Origin: CAZKGE01 sp964636405
Lineage (GTDB): Bacteria; Bacillota; Clostridia; Christensenellales; CAG-138
DNA: 25,697 nucleotides
Direction of reading: 5' to 3'
Assembly: GCA_964636405.1 (NCBI GenBank)
Contig: CAZWSI010000024.1
Location: forward strand, 1 to 25,697
The translations under genes were made by a program, and so were the position numbers. Below the pieces are notes generated by a model, which was not told where the DNA came from, searched no databases, and was given only the letters and a program-made list of their open reading frames with translations. Shown piece after piece: positions 1-6,863 of this stretch. Within the stretch, counting starts at the first letter, position 1. Each line of letters opens with the position of its first letter.

Positions 1-476
1 TTGACGGCCTCGGTGGCGATATTAAACACCCGCATGAAGCTCACTGGGCCGCTTGCAACGCCCCCTGTGGACTTGACCGTGGAGCCCTTGGGCCGGATGC
101 GCGAAAACGAAAAGCCCGTGCCGCCGCCCGATTTATGGATGAGCGCGGCGTTTTTCACCGCGTCGAAGATGGCCTCCATGCTGTCCTCTACAGGCAGCAC
201 AAAGCAGGCCGAAAGCTGGCCAAGCGGCCTGCCCGCGTTCATAAGCGTGGGCGAATTCGGCAAAAACCGCTGCTCGATCATAAGATTATAAAAGGCTTCC
301 GCGACCGTCCCCGTATCGGACGAAGGCGCATAGCGCGCGTCGGCGGCGGCAACGGCAGACGCCACGCGCATAAACAGCCCGGACGCGTCCTCAGTCAGCC
401 GCCCGTCCTCGTCCCGCGCCAGATACCGCCGTGATAAAACCGCCATCGCGTTTTCAGAAAGCCGCAGCTCTTCCAT
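1..476 (-). CDS. nrdJ: Adenosylcobalamin-dependent ribonucleotide reductase, N-terminal part (class II, partial)
   Basis: This is the first 158 residues of a class II ribonucleotide reductase, which reduces ribonucleotides to deoxyribonucleotides using adenosylcobalamin. The gene runs left out of the window. Visible family segments are RFLPNSPTLMNAGR, then LSACFVLPVEDSMEAIFDA, then HKSGGGTGFSFSR and STGGVASGPVSFMRVF, which form the conserved active-site barrel entry of NrdJ-type enzymes. The start is the ATG at 474-476. Reading upstream in frame meets a TAA five codons earlier, so no longer start is possible. The upstream region carries a good sigma-A promoter and two NrdR-like boxes. The assignment is strong; separation from class I enzymes rests on the GGGTGFSFSR and VASGPVSFM wording typical of NrdJ. 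Confidence 0.93.
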   Translation of the reverse strand, partial: MEELRLSENAMAVLSRRYLARDEDGRLTEDASGLFMRVASAVAAADARYAPSSDTGTVAEAFYNLMIEQRFLPNSPTLMNAGRPLGQLSACFVLPVEDSMEAIFDAVKNAALIHKSGGGTGFSFSRIRPKGSTVKSTGGVASGPVSFMRVFNIATEAV

Positions 477-518
477 TCCCTGATACCCCCATTAACCCCA
501 ATTTCGTTGCGCAAGGGT

Positions 519-547
519 ATTATGACACAACATCTTGTTATTGGCAA
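519..547 (-). promoter_or_regulatory. Sigma-A promoter of nrdJ
   Basis: Read on the minus strand there is a -35 TTGCCA (542-547), a 17-base spacer and a -10 CATAAT (519-524), each five of six to consensus. Transcription would start near 512 and give a leader of about 36 bases before the nrdJ start at 476. The spacer is almost exactly filled by the first NrdR-like box. Confidence 0.75.
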
Positions 548-572
548 CCAATTTCATCACTATATATGCGGT
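525..572 (-). promoter_or_regulatory. Tandem NrdR-box operator at nrdJ
   Basis: Two 16-base sites resemble the NrdR box consensus ACACWATATWTWGTGT. Box 1 at 525-540 (ACACAACATCTTGTTA) matches 12 of 16 positions. Box 2 at 557-572 (TCACTATATATGCGGT) also matches 12 of 16. Their starts are 32 bases apart, that is 16 bases between boxes or about three helical turns, the arrangement known for NrdR operators. Box 1 sits in the -35/-10 spacer and box 2 just upstream of the -35, so repression of nrdJ by NrdR-ATP/dATP is the natural inference. NrdR itself is not in the window. Confidence 0.7.
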
Positions 573-634
573 TTTATACTTTGTTCACAAACAAAGATTT
601 TTTTGCCGAAAAAAGCTGAATTTGGGGGAAAATA

Positions 635-643
635 TGCTATGAT
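635..643 (+). promoter_or_regulatory. Extended -10 promoter for the PAP2-related gene
   Basis: TGCTATGAT is an extended -10 element (TG, one base, TATGAT at 638-643). No good -35 is found 16-18 bases upstream, as is common for extended -10 promoters. Transcription would begin near 650, leaving about 113 bases before the ATG at 764. That leader holds a short inverted repeat, GCGGGA (713-718) with TCCCGC (725-730) around a six-base loop, without a T-run. Nothing else was recognised in it. Confidence 0.5.
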
Positions 644-763
644 AGAAAAGCGTTTCGCCCGCGCATGGGATGGCGCGTTCGGGGCGGACGCGGGGATTGC
701 GGCCGGTTCCTCGCGGGAACGGAATCCCGCTTATCCGCATATTGGGTTATGGGGTGAAGGCGA

Positions 764-1213
764 ATGAGCTACCTGAACGGTTTTTTGCAAAATCGGATCT
801 TGATCACGGCGCTGGCGGCGTGGGCCATCGCGCAGGTTTTAAAGCTTGCGCTGTATATGCTGATGAACAAGCAGTTCTCCTTTGAGCGGCTTGTGGGCAG
901 CGGCGGCATGCCCAGCTCCCACGCTTCCACGGTGTGCGCGCTCGCGACCGCAGCGGCCAAGACCTGCGGCACGGGCTCGTTTGAATTTGCCGTCACGGTC
1001 ATCCTCGCCGCCGTGGTGCTCTACGACGCGCGCGGCGTACGCCTGGAAACGGGCAAGCAGGCGGTGACCATCGCGGCCATTGTGGAATTTCTGGAAAAGG
1101 GCGGCAAGGTGGATCTGCCCGATCTCAAGCTCAAGGAGCTCATCGGGCACACGCCTGTGCAGGTGTTTGTGGGCGCGGTGCTGGGGGTGCTCATCGGGGT
1201 GCTGCTGGGCTAG
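764..1213 (+). CDS. Divergent PAP2 family membrane protein (DUF212, YuiD-like)
   Basis: A 149-residue membrane protein of the divergent PAP2 family. The signature GSGGMPSSHAS around residues 46-54 matches the phosphatase motif core (PSSH, His53) of acid-phosphatase/PAP2 relatives. Other hydrophobic segments lie at about 10-33, 70-90 and 130-148. The phrase YDARGVRLETGKQA after the second helix is also typical of the family. The enzymatic role of the family is not settled; lipid phosphate chemistry at the membrane is plausible. The start ATG at 764 follows GGTGAAGG with good spacing. The gene converges on the pilus operon, with only 14 bases between stop codons, and no clear terminator was seen there. 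Confidence 0.85.
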   Translation: MSYLNGFLQNRILITALAAWAIAQVLKLALYMLMNKQFSFERLVGSGGMPSSHASTVCALATAAAKTCGTGSFEFAVTVILAAVVLYDARGVRLETGKQAVTIAAIVEFLEKGGKVDLPDLKLKELIGHTPVQVFVGAVLGVLIGVLLG

Positions 1214-1227
1214 GGCGCAAGCGGCTT

Positions 1228-2244
1228 TTATTTGCTGGGCCGGGTGTGCGACATGGGCGGCTCCATTTGATTGAAGAATGCCAGCACGTCGCGGTAATCC
1301 CCCTTATCGTAATCATAGTTTTCGCCCGCGCCGGAATCGCCCTTGGCATAGCCCTTCTGCTGCCAGCCCGCCGCAGCATCGTCCACAACTATATAGCTGC
1401 CCAGCTCCGCGAGATTTTTGGTAAACAGGACGAGCCTAACGTACCCCGGCGTATACGTGCCGGTATTCTTGTTGTAGCGAACGACGCGCACCCATTCGCC
1501 CGCCTGATAGGCGCTGATGTTTTGATCCGTCCACCAATAGATCGTCCCCGAATTGGTGATCGCCCAGGAGCGGATGTTCAGCGTGTCAAAGGGCAAGCCT
1601 TCTTCCAAAAGCCAATCGCGTGTTTTCGCCACGTTGGTCGGCTTGCCCTTGTCATTGCCGCCGATATAGGTCAGCGGGGCGGTGGAATCGACGCGATTGG
1701 CTTTCAGGCCCAAATCCGCATACGCTTCCCCCAGGCTCTGGCCCGGCGAAGGATCGCTCCACACAAGGCCGTTGCCAAAGTCGAGCACGCTTCTCAGGCT
1801 CCCCACAAGGCCCGGCACGGCGCAGAGCGTGCGCGCGCCCGTTTTCACGGTCAAGGTCGCTTTAACAAGATTTGCGCCCATATTCTCGCAAACCATTTCC
1901 ACGCGTTTATCTTCATAATATTGTGCGGAAAAAACCGGCACGCCGCTGAGCAGCAGAATGCCGTCCGTCACGCGGTAAAAGCCGCGCCCAACGTGCAGCT
2001 CCCACGCTCCGTCCGCCGCCGTGGCCGCGTATACGAAGCTCGAACCCTCGGCCAGGCCGCGCATTTCGTCGAGGAGGCTTCCCGCTAGCTGCAGGCCGTC
2101 CGCGCTTTCCTGAATGCGGCGGTTCTCCGCGTAGAGCGGCGCAAGGAGCGAAAGCGCGGAAGCAAAGAGGATCGAGGAAAGCGCCATGGCTACCACGACC
2201 TCTACGAGGGTAAAGCCCTTGCTGTTTCCGCGCCTAGTCCGCAA
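1228..2244 (-). CDS. Minor pilin, GspJ/PilW-like, last gene of the pilus operon
   Basis: A 338-residue prepilin. The N-terminus RGNSKG followed by FTLVEVVVAMALSS is a textbook class III signal: cleavage after Gly10, Phe at +1 and Glu at +5, then a hydrophobic helix of about 20 residues. The remaining 300 residues form a predicted soluble domain with no family I recognise; the size fits the larger GspJ/PilW type of minor pilin. The start is a TTG at 2242-2244, since no in-frame ATG precedes the signal, and it overlaps the end of the previous gene by 11 bases, suggesting translational coupling. It closes the pilus operon. Its partner would be the pilus tip complex; adhesion to a surface is possible but not shown. 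Confidence 0.82.
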   Translation of the reverse strand: MRTRRGNSKGFTLVEVVVAMALSSILFASALSLLAPLYAENRRIQESADGLQLAGSLLDEMRGLAEGSSFVYAATAADGAWELHVGRGFYRVTDGILLLSGVPVFSAQYYEDKRVEMVCENMGANLVKATLTVKTGARTLCAVPGLVGSLRSVLDFGNGLVWSDPSPGQSLGEAYADLGLKANRVDSTAPLTYIGGNDKGKPTNVAKTRDWLLEEGLPFDTLNIRSWAITNSGTIYWWTDQNISAYQAGEWVRVVRYNKNTGTYTPGYVRLVLFTKNLAELGSYIVVDDAAAGWQQKGYAKGDSGAGENYDYDKGDYRDVLAFFNQMEPPMSHTRPSK

Positions 2245-2581
2245 AATAGATCAACGCCCCGCTTTCTCCGCAGCTTCGAAGGCCCACGGCTATGGATACG
2301 CCGCCATAGCCCGCCATGTCCACCAAAAGCGCGCCGCTGCCCGCGGCCGTGCCAAGGCCCGCCTCGGCCTCCGTTTCCGCCTTTTCCAGCGCCTCCATGC
2401 GCATGAGCGCCGCGCGGTTTTCATTCAGCGCGAAACGGAGCATGGCCGTTACGGTCGCCAGCATCAAAAGAATCATGGAAAAAGCGACGATCGTTTCCAC
2501 CATCGTTTCGCCCGCGCGCCTGCCGCGCCCCTTCCGCCTCAATCGAATGTGAGTACGCGCCACGTGCCGTTCCACCCCCAT
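2234..2581 (-). CDS. Minor pilin, GspI/PilV-like, with Glu at +1
   Basis: A small prepilin of up to 115 residues. A basic leader (RLRRKGRGRRAG) is followed by ETMVETIVAFSMILLML, so cleavage after Gly would leave Glu at both +1 and +5. The +5 Glu and hydrophobic helix are standard, whereas Glu in place of Phe or Met at +1 is unusual. The body is short, about 90 residues. The start is uncertain: ATG at 2581 has a weak ribosome site, while GTG at 2563 has GGGGGTGG eight bases upstream and gives a more usual leader length. It overlaps the gene before it (stop at 2539) and the one after it. Small size and position suggest a GspI-like tip pilin. Confidence 0.75.
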   Translation of the reverse strand: MGVERHVARTHIRLRRKGRGRRAGETMVETIVAFSMILLMLATVTAMLRFALNENRAALMRMEALEKAETEAEAGLGTAAGSGALLVDMAGYGGVSIAVGLRSCGESGALIYFAD

Positions 2582-3123
2582 GTATCCGCTACCGTATCGT
2601 GCGTGGCCCAGCCCAAATAGCTGTAGACCACCGCTGCGTTATAGCTCTTTGTGTTCCAGTTCACCGTAAAGCTTAGCTCCGCCCGGTCGAAGGACACCAG
2701 CACCTGCGTGGGCGTGCCGCCGACATCGCGCGCGACCACGCTCCCCGCGCCCTTGAGCGCAAGCCTTGCTTCCGTAACCGTCATGCCGGAAAGCGCGCTG
2801 AAGTCCGACGAAACGCCGAGCGCGACCGTTTGATCCACGCTGACCGCGCCATCTTGCGCGAGCACGTCCGCGCGCACCGCTTCCCGCAGCTTTTTGCCTA
2901 TGTCGCCCGTTTGCAGGCTGGTATCCAGCGCGTCGAGCACGGAGCGGGCCAGAAAATAGCACTGACGCTCGCTTGCGCGCGCGTTGACCGCGGCAGCGGT
3001 CCCGGCCCCCGCCGTCATGACGGACACGCCGACGGACAAAAACACAAGCAGCAGCAGCACGGCGAAAAGCATCGATTCGCCCCGGCCGCCCAATGGGTTT
3101 GTTTTTTTGCCCCGCTTTATCAT
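2539..3123 (-). CDS. Pilin-like protein without Glu5, GspK/PilX-like
   Basis: A 194-residue protein with a basic N-terminus, then GGRG and ESMLFAVLLLLVFLSVGV, a single hydrophobic helix at about 18-38. If the peptidase cuts after Gly15, residue +5 is Phe, not Glu. Loss of Glu5 is known for GspK-type minor pseudopilins, which cap the pilus tip. After the helix, ARASERQCYFLARSVLDAL resembles the helical continuation of PilX/GspK proteins. The remainder is an unrecognised soluble domain. The ATG at 3121-3123 follows AGAGG at good spacing. It lies 17 bases after the giant GLUG pilin gene. An alternative is a simple membrane-anchored accessory protein that is not processed by PilD. Confidence 0.72.
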   Translation of the reverse strand: MIKRGKKTNPLGGRGESMLFAVLLLLVFLSVGVSVMTAGAGTAAAVNARASERQCYFLARSVLDALDTSLQTGDIGKKLREAVRADVLAQDGAVSVDQTVALGVSSDFSALSGMTVTEARLALKGAGSVVARDVGGTPTQVLVSFDRAELSFTVNWNTKSYNAAVVYSYLGWATHDTVADTWGWNGTWRVLTFD

Positions 3124-3140
3124 GCTCGCCTCTTTCGCCG

Positions 3141-6100
3141 TTAACCCAGCGTGTAAACAGGGGAGGTCTCCGTATAGCCGCCCAGCGAGACGGTGATTTG
3201 CACCGTTTCGCCCACGGCAAAGTCCGCTCCGAAGCGCATGTCATAGCTGCGCTTCTGCCCGCCGCCGCTGCGCGCGTCAAACGTGACGGTTCGCCCGCCG
3301 ATGGTCAGGGCAAAGTCATGGTTTTGCTGCACGTCATACGTCGCGCTTCCCGCATTTACGCCGTTTATATACAGGGTGAAGGTGGCGTCCGTGTCCGCGC
3401 CGCCCGTGAGCAAATCGCTCGTCAGGATCACCTTCGCGGTATTGGAAGAAAGCGCAGCGTCCGTGTCGGGCTCGAAGGTGATCTTCCCGCCGCTGCTCTG
3501 CATGGGCTTTTTGATGGTGTCGCTCCATGCGAAGACCTGCTCGTACGGGGTATCCTTATCGGGAACGGCAGTCTGCGGATAGTCCTTGTCGCACACATAG
3601 GCGCGCACCACCGCGCCCGCGCTCAAGCTTGCCGGCTCGCCGTTGGACGGCTGCCCCGCCGCGTTCGTGTTGTTCCACAGGTTTTCCAATTCATAGCGGT
3701 TTTTGTAGCCCATATACAGCAAGGCGCGCGCATCCAAATCGCTTTGCTCCAGCGCGGTCTGCTTTAAACCGTAGGTGTAGACGCCGTCCTTGGTCGATAC
3801 CGTGTTCGCGCCCGTTTTGTCGCTCGTTAAAAAGCGCACGTCGCCGCCGTTGTTCTTGTGGATGATCCACACCGCGTCCGTGATAAAGTAGAAGACGGTA
3901 TCGATAGGCTCCCCGCTGCTTGTCAGCGTCACGGCCGCGTATTCTTCGATGGGCTTGTGGTACGGCGTGCGGTGGAAATCGTTGCCCAGCGTGCAGCTCG
4001 CGTTGTCGATGGAGATAAAGGGCAGGGTATAGCCGTACGGGCCCACGCCGAAGCGCCCGTAAGCCCCCTCGCGCAGCGTGCCCGCGCTGAGCCCGTCGGC
4101 CGACAGGCCGCGCAGCGCGGCGGAGGCGCACACATTGAGGCCGGCCGTCTTCGGCTCGCCGCCCGCCGCCGTTTCGCTGGTGAGGTAGTCCTCCTTTTGG
4201 TTGTGCGTGGTTTTGAGATACGAACAGCTCGCAACCAGGCCCTTCATCATGCCGAACGCGCCGTGGCCGCTGCCGCCGACATACTGCGCGCTGTAGCAGC
4301 GAAGAACCTTTGCCGTTTCGTCGCCGTACCCCACGATTCCGCCCACCCACGTGCCGGATATCCCGGAAGCGTAGCTATAGAGCGTATCCGAAAAGCTTTG
4401 GAAGGCGGTAACAAGGGCGGACGCGTTGACAAGGCCCGTGTTGTAGCAGCCCTTGATCTCGGCATTGCAATAGCCAAAGAGCCCGCCCGCGTTCTTGCCG
4501 CCCGAAACGGAGCCCGCGTTATAGGCCTGGAAGGCCGCGCTGTTATCGCCCGTATTGGTGATTTGCCCCGCAAGGCCGCCCGCGCTCGCGGTCGTGCCCA
4601 TGGCCTCCACCCGGGCGGCGTTGACGCTGTAGCGAACCTCTCCGCCGCTCTCCACCCTGCCCGCAAGCCCGCCGGCGCTGCCGTTGTTGCCGGAGGCAAG
4701 CACGCTTACCAGATCGTTTTCGATCCCCGCCGTGCTGTAATCCGCCGTTGCGCCCGCCGCGCGCGCGCCGTAATCGGGCGTGCCCGCAAGATAAGGCGCG
4801 CCGCCGCTTCCCTGGGCGAGCGCCGTGCCCACCTCGCAATAATGGATACGCCCCGCGCTCACGCCCGCAATGCCGCCCGCGCTGCCGTTTTCGCCCGAAG
4901 CGGATACGTTCGCGGCGGCGTAGCAGGCGCTGATCGCCTTTGCATCGCCAGCGGCGTTGTGCACGCCCACAATGCCGCCCGCGCTGCCTGCGGCCGTCAC
5001 CGTGCTGCCCGGCAGCACGGTGCAGCGGCTCACCGTACCGAGGCTTTCGCCCGCGATGCCGCCCGCATTCGCCGTTCCCGCGATCTGCGCGTTTTCAAGC
5101 GTGACATAGGAAACCGTGGCGCTTGCGGCAAGCTGCGCGAAGAGTCCCGCGCTGCCTGCGGACACCTTTAAGCCCTCAATGCGATAGGGCGTATCCTCCG
5201 GCATGCCCGTATAGCTGCCCGAAAAGGACTCTATGGGCAAAAAGGCCAGGCGGCTGCCGCCCGCGCCGTTTTTGCGGGTATAATCGCGCACGGAGATATC
5301 CCGCGTTTGGCGGAAATGCGCATCCGCCGCGAGGCGGACGTTGTTTAAGTGGCGCGGGCTTGTGAGCGTGTAGGTGGCCGTGCCGCCCGCCGCGACGGTT
5401 CTTTCCTCCGCAAAGAAGGCGTGCGCCGCGTTGGGCGTAACAGCCGAGCTGGAAGCCTCGCCCGCCGTGGCCGTAAAGCGCGCGGCCAGATATCCATTTT
5501 TCACGTTTGGATAGTTGTCCGCGATGCTGAAGCCCGCCGCCGCGTAATCCAGCACGAACACGACCACGCTGCGCCCGTCCGCGCGCGTATAGAGATACCG
5601 CACGATCTTGCAGGCGTTTCCGCCGACGGTGCGCGTGGTATAGCCCGTAAAGGCGGCGGAAAGCGAGATGGCGGACACGTCGCCGCTTGTAAAGCGCAGG
5701 GTGTCCACGACCGTGCCAAGCTGGATGAGCTCAAGGCTGTACGACGAAGCGCCGCTTTCGGGCAGCGTGCACTCCACGCACAAAAGCCCGTAGTTTTCAC
5801 CGCCGTTGATATCGTTGCCAAGCAGCGCCGCCTCAGCCGAGCCGTCGTAATCCGCGATGCGCACCTCGACCTCGCCCACCCGCGCGGGCGCGGGCTGCGC
5901 CTCGCCCGTGGAATCCACGCCGAAGTACCCCACCTCGCCCTTGGCAAGCGCTTCCTCGCCCCGGTTGAAGACGTTATAGCGGGTCTTGCCGGCAGCTCCG
6001 TCGTAGCCCAGCTCGTTTACCGTGTCGCTATAGAAAAGCGAAAGGGCGTTGCCCGTTTCGGTATTGTATTCCAGCAGAATCGCGCCCGAAAGCGCGACGG

Positions 6101-6476
6101 GATCGTTGACAAAGGGCGCAAGGAGGGAATAGAGCGTGTTGCCCGCCGGATTCGCCTCGTTTCGCCCGAGAACCAGATAGCCAAGCTTGCCCGCATTTTG
6201 CTGCTTTTCCTCCTCGGACGCGTTGGCAAGCCTTGTTACATCCACCGCGCCGTCCGCCGCGGGCAGCGCGCCACCGCCGAGAACGGACTGCGAAAGCGCG
6301 CTCTGCGCGCTGGAAAAGAGCGTGCGCGCCGTGTTGTTGCGCGCGGTCTGCTCAGCCCTTTGGACAAAATGAACGATCAGCGGAATGGCGATTGCGGCCA
6401 GGATGACCGTAATGGTCACCACCGTGATCACCTCCACCAGGGTAAAGCCTTTTCGGCATGATTTTGCTTGCCGCAT
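3141..6476 (-). CDS. Giant prepilin with GLUG-type repeats (putative pilus adhesin)
   Basis: A protein of about 1111 residues, several times longer than a usual pilin (100-250). The N-terminus MRQAKSCRKG is followed by FTLVEVITVVTITVILAA, a perfect class III signal (cleavage after Gly10, Glu +5). Residues of roughly 465-720 contain at least seven GLUG-type repeats, with cores such as NAGGIAGE, SAGGIVGV, SAGGLAGR, NAGGLFGY and VGGIVGYG, each followed by a turn and a CY or CS strand. Such repeats build beta-helix stalks in surface proteins. The C-terminal 350 residues are soluble and unrecognised. I chose ATG 6476 because AAAAGGA lies nine bases upstream; ATG 6485 has that site directly against it. 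It is probably a pilus tip or side-displayed adhesin; the ligand is unknown. Confidence 0.85.
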   Translation of the reverse strand: MRQAKSCRKGFTLVEVITVVTITVILAAIAIPLIVHFVQRAEQTARNNTARTLFSSAQSALSQSVLGGGALPAADGAVDVTRLANASEEEKQQNAGKLGYLVLGRNEANPAGNTLYSLLAPFVNDPVALSGAILLEYNTETGNALSLFYSDTVNELGYDGAAGKTRYNVFNRGEEALAKGEVGYFGVDSTGEAQPAPARVGEVEVRIADYDGSAEAALLGNDINGGENYGLLCVECTLPESGASSYSLELIQLGTVVDTLRFTSGDVSAISLSAAFTGYTTRTVGGNACKIVRYLYTRADGRSVVVFVLDYAAAGFSIADNYPNVKNGYLAARFTATAGEASSSAVTPNAAHAFFAEERTVAAGGTATYTLTSPRHLNNVRLAADAHFRQTRDISVRDYTRKNGAGGSRLAFLPIESFSGSYTGMPEDTPYRIEGLKVSAGSAGLFAQLAASATVSYVTLENAQIAGTANAGGIAGESLGTVSRCTVLPGSTVTAAGSAGGIVGVHNAAGDAKAISACYAAANVSASGENGSAGGIAGVSAGRIHYCEVGTALAQGSGGAPYLAGTPDYGARAAGATADYSTAGIENDLVSVLASGNNGSAGGLAGRVESGGEVRYSVNAARVEAMGTTASAGGLAGQITNTGDNSAAFQAYNAGSVSGGKNAGGLFGYCNAEIKGCYNTGLVNASALVTAFQSFSDTLYSYASGISGTWVGGIVGYGDETAKVLRCYSAQYVGGSGHGAFGMMKGLVASCSYLKTTHNQKEDYLTSETAAGGEPKTAGLNVCASAALRGLSADGLSAGTLREGAYGRFGVGPYGYTLPFISIDNASCTLGNDFHRTPYHKPIEEYAAVTLTSSGEPIDTVFYFITDAVWIIHKNNGGDVRFLTSDKTGANTVSTKDGVYTYGLKQTALEQSDLDARALLYMGYKNRYELENLWNNTNAAGQPSNGEPASLSAGAVVRAYVCDKDYPQTAVPDKDTPYEQVFAWSDTIKKPMQSSGGKITFEPDTDAALSSNTAKVILTSDLLTGGADTDATFTLYINGVNAGSATYDVQQNHDFALTIGGRTVTFDARSGGGQKRSYDMRFGADFAVGETVQITVSLGGYTETSPVYTLG
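4325..5079 (-). repeat. GLUG-type repeat region in the giant pilin
   Basis: The translated segment holds at least seven imperfect repeats built on (N/S)AGG(I/L)xG followed 8-20 residues later by a C(Y/T/E) or equivalent strand. In protein order the cores are NAGGIAGE, SAGGIVGV, SAGGIAGV, SAGGLAGR, SAGGLAGQ, NAGGLFGY and VGGIVGYG. Spacing is irregular, about 25-60 residues, so the DNA is not a simple tandem repeat. The pattern matches the GLUG motif of bacterial surface proteins. Confidence 0.75.
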
Positions 6477-6490
6477 TCTTCTCATTCCTT

Positions 6491-6850
6491 TTAGGGGTTG
6501 GTCTGCGGCTCGCCCCGCTCGTCCACGCGGTCGTGGACGGTGCAAAGCAGGGTGGGCTGGCCGTTGATCTCCTTTTCCACATATTGTCCGCCGCTGGGGC
6601 AAAGCGCGCTCACATTGCCGTACTCCGCCTCCGCATAGTCGAGCAAGCTCGCGTTTGCATCAAAGCGCGTTCTGTAGCTTGCGTAAGACTGTTCGATGCC
6701 TTGGCGCTCCGACGCGCAGCTTCTTGCATCGGCCCCGCGCACCCAAGCCGCGTACAGGGGAATTGCGACGGCGGCGGCCGCGCCCAGCGCCAATAACGTC
6801 AAGATGGCCTCCAGCAGGGTCATGCCCCGCCGCTTGCGCCCGCGCTCCAT
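6491..6850 (-). CDS. Minor pilin, GspH/PilE-like, with CPSGG motif
   Basis: A 119-residue prepilin. MERGRKRRG is the leader, followed by MTLLEAILTLLALGAAAAVA, giving Met +1 and Glu +5. The C-terminal part has ALCPSGGQY and then LLCTVHD, a pattern (CPxGGxY, then Cys-x-x-His) seen in a class of Gram-positive pilins and pseudopilins. The two cysteines may form a disulfide. I chose ATG 6850 rather than the TTG at 6871 because AGAGAGGG lies about seven bases upstream and the leader becomes a normal nine residues. It sits 13 bases after pilT and 14 bases before the giant pilin, at the head of the minor-pilin block. Confidence 0.82.
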   Translation of the reverse strand: MERGRKRRGMTLLEAILTLLALGAAAAVAIPLYAAWVRGADARSCASERQGIEQSYASYRTRFDANASLLDYAEAEYGNVSALCPSGGQYVEKEINGQPTLLCTVHDRVDERGEPQTNP

Positions 6851-6863
6851 CCGCCCGCCCTCT

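Noticed and set aside
477..763. Cobalamin riboswitch ahead of nrdJ or the PAP2-related gene
   Set aside because: No B12-box-like segment was recognised, and the nrdJ leader is only about 36 bases.
1190..1240. Terminator between the convergent PAP2-related gene and the pilus operon
   Set aside because: Only a repeated TGCTGGGC word and a poor stem were found; the 14-base gap has no convincing hairpin with a T-run.
3858..6461. Long plus-strand frames (437 and 370 codons) opposite the giant pilin
   Set aside because: They are Arg, Ala and Gly rich without any domain, as expected of antisense frames in GC-rich DNA, and have no ribosome sites.
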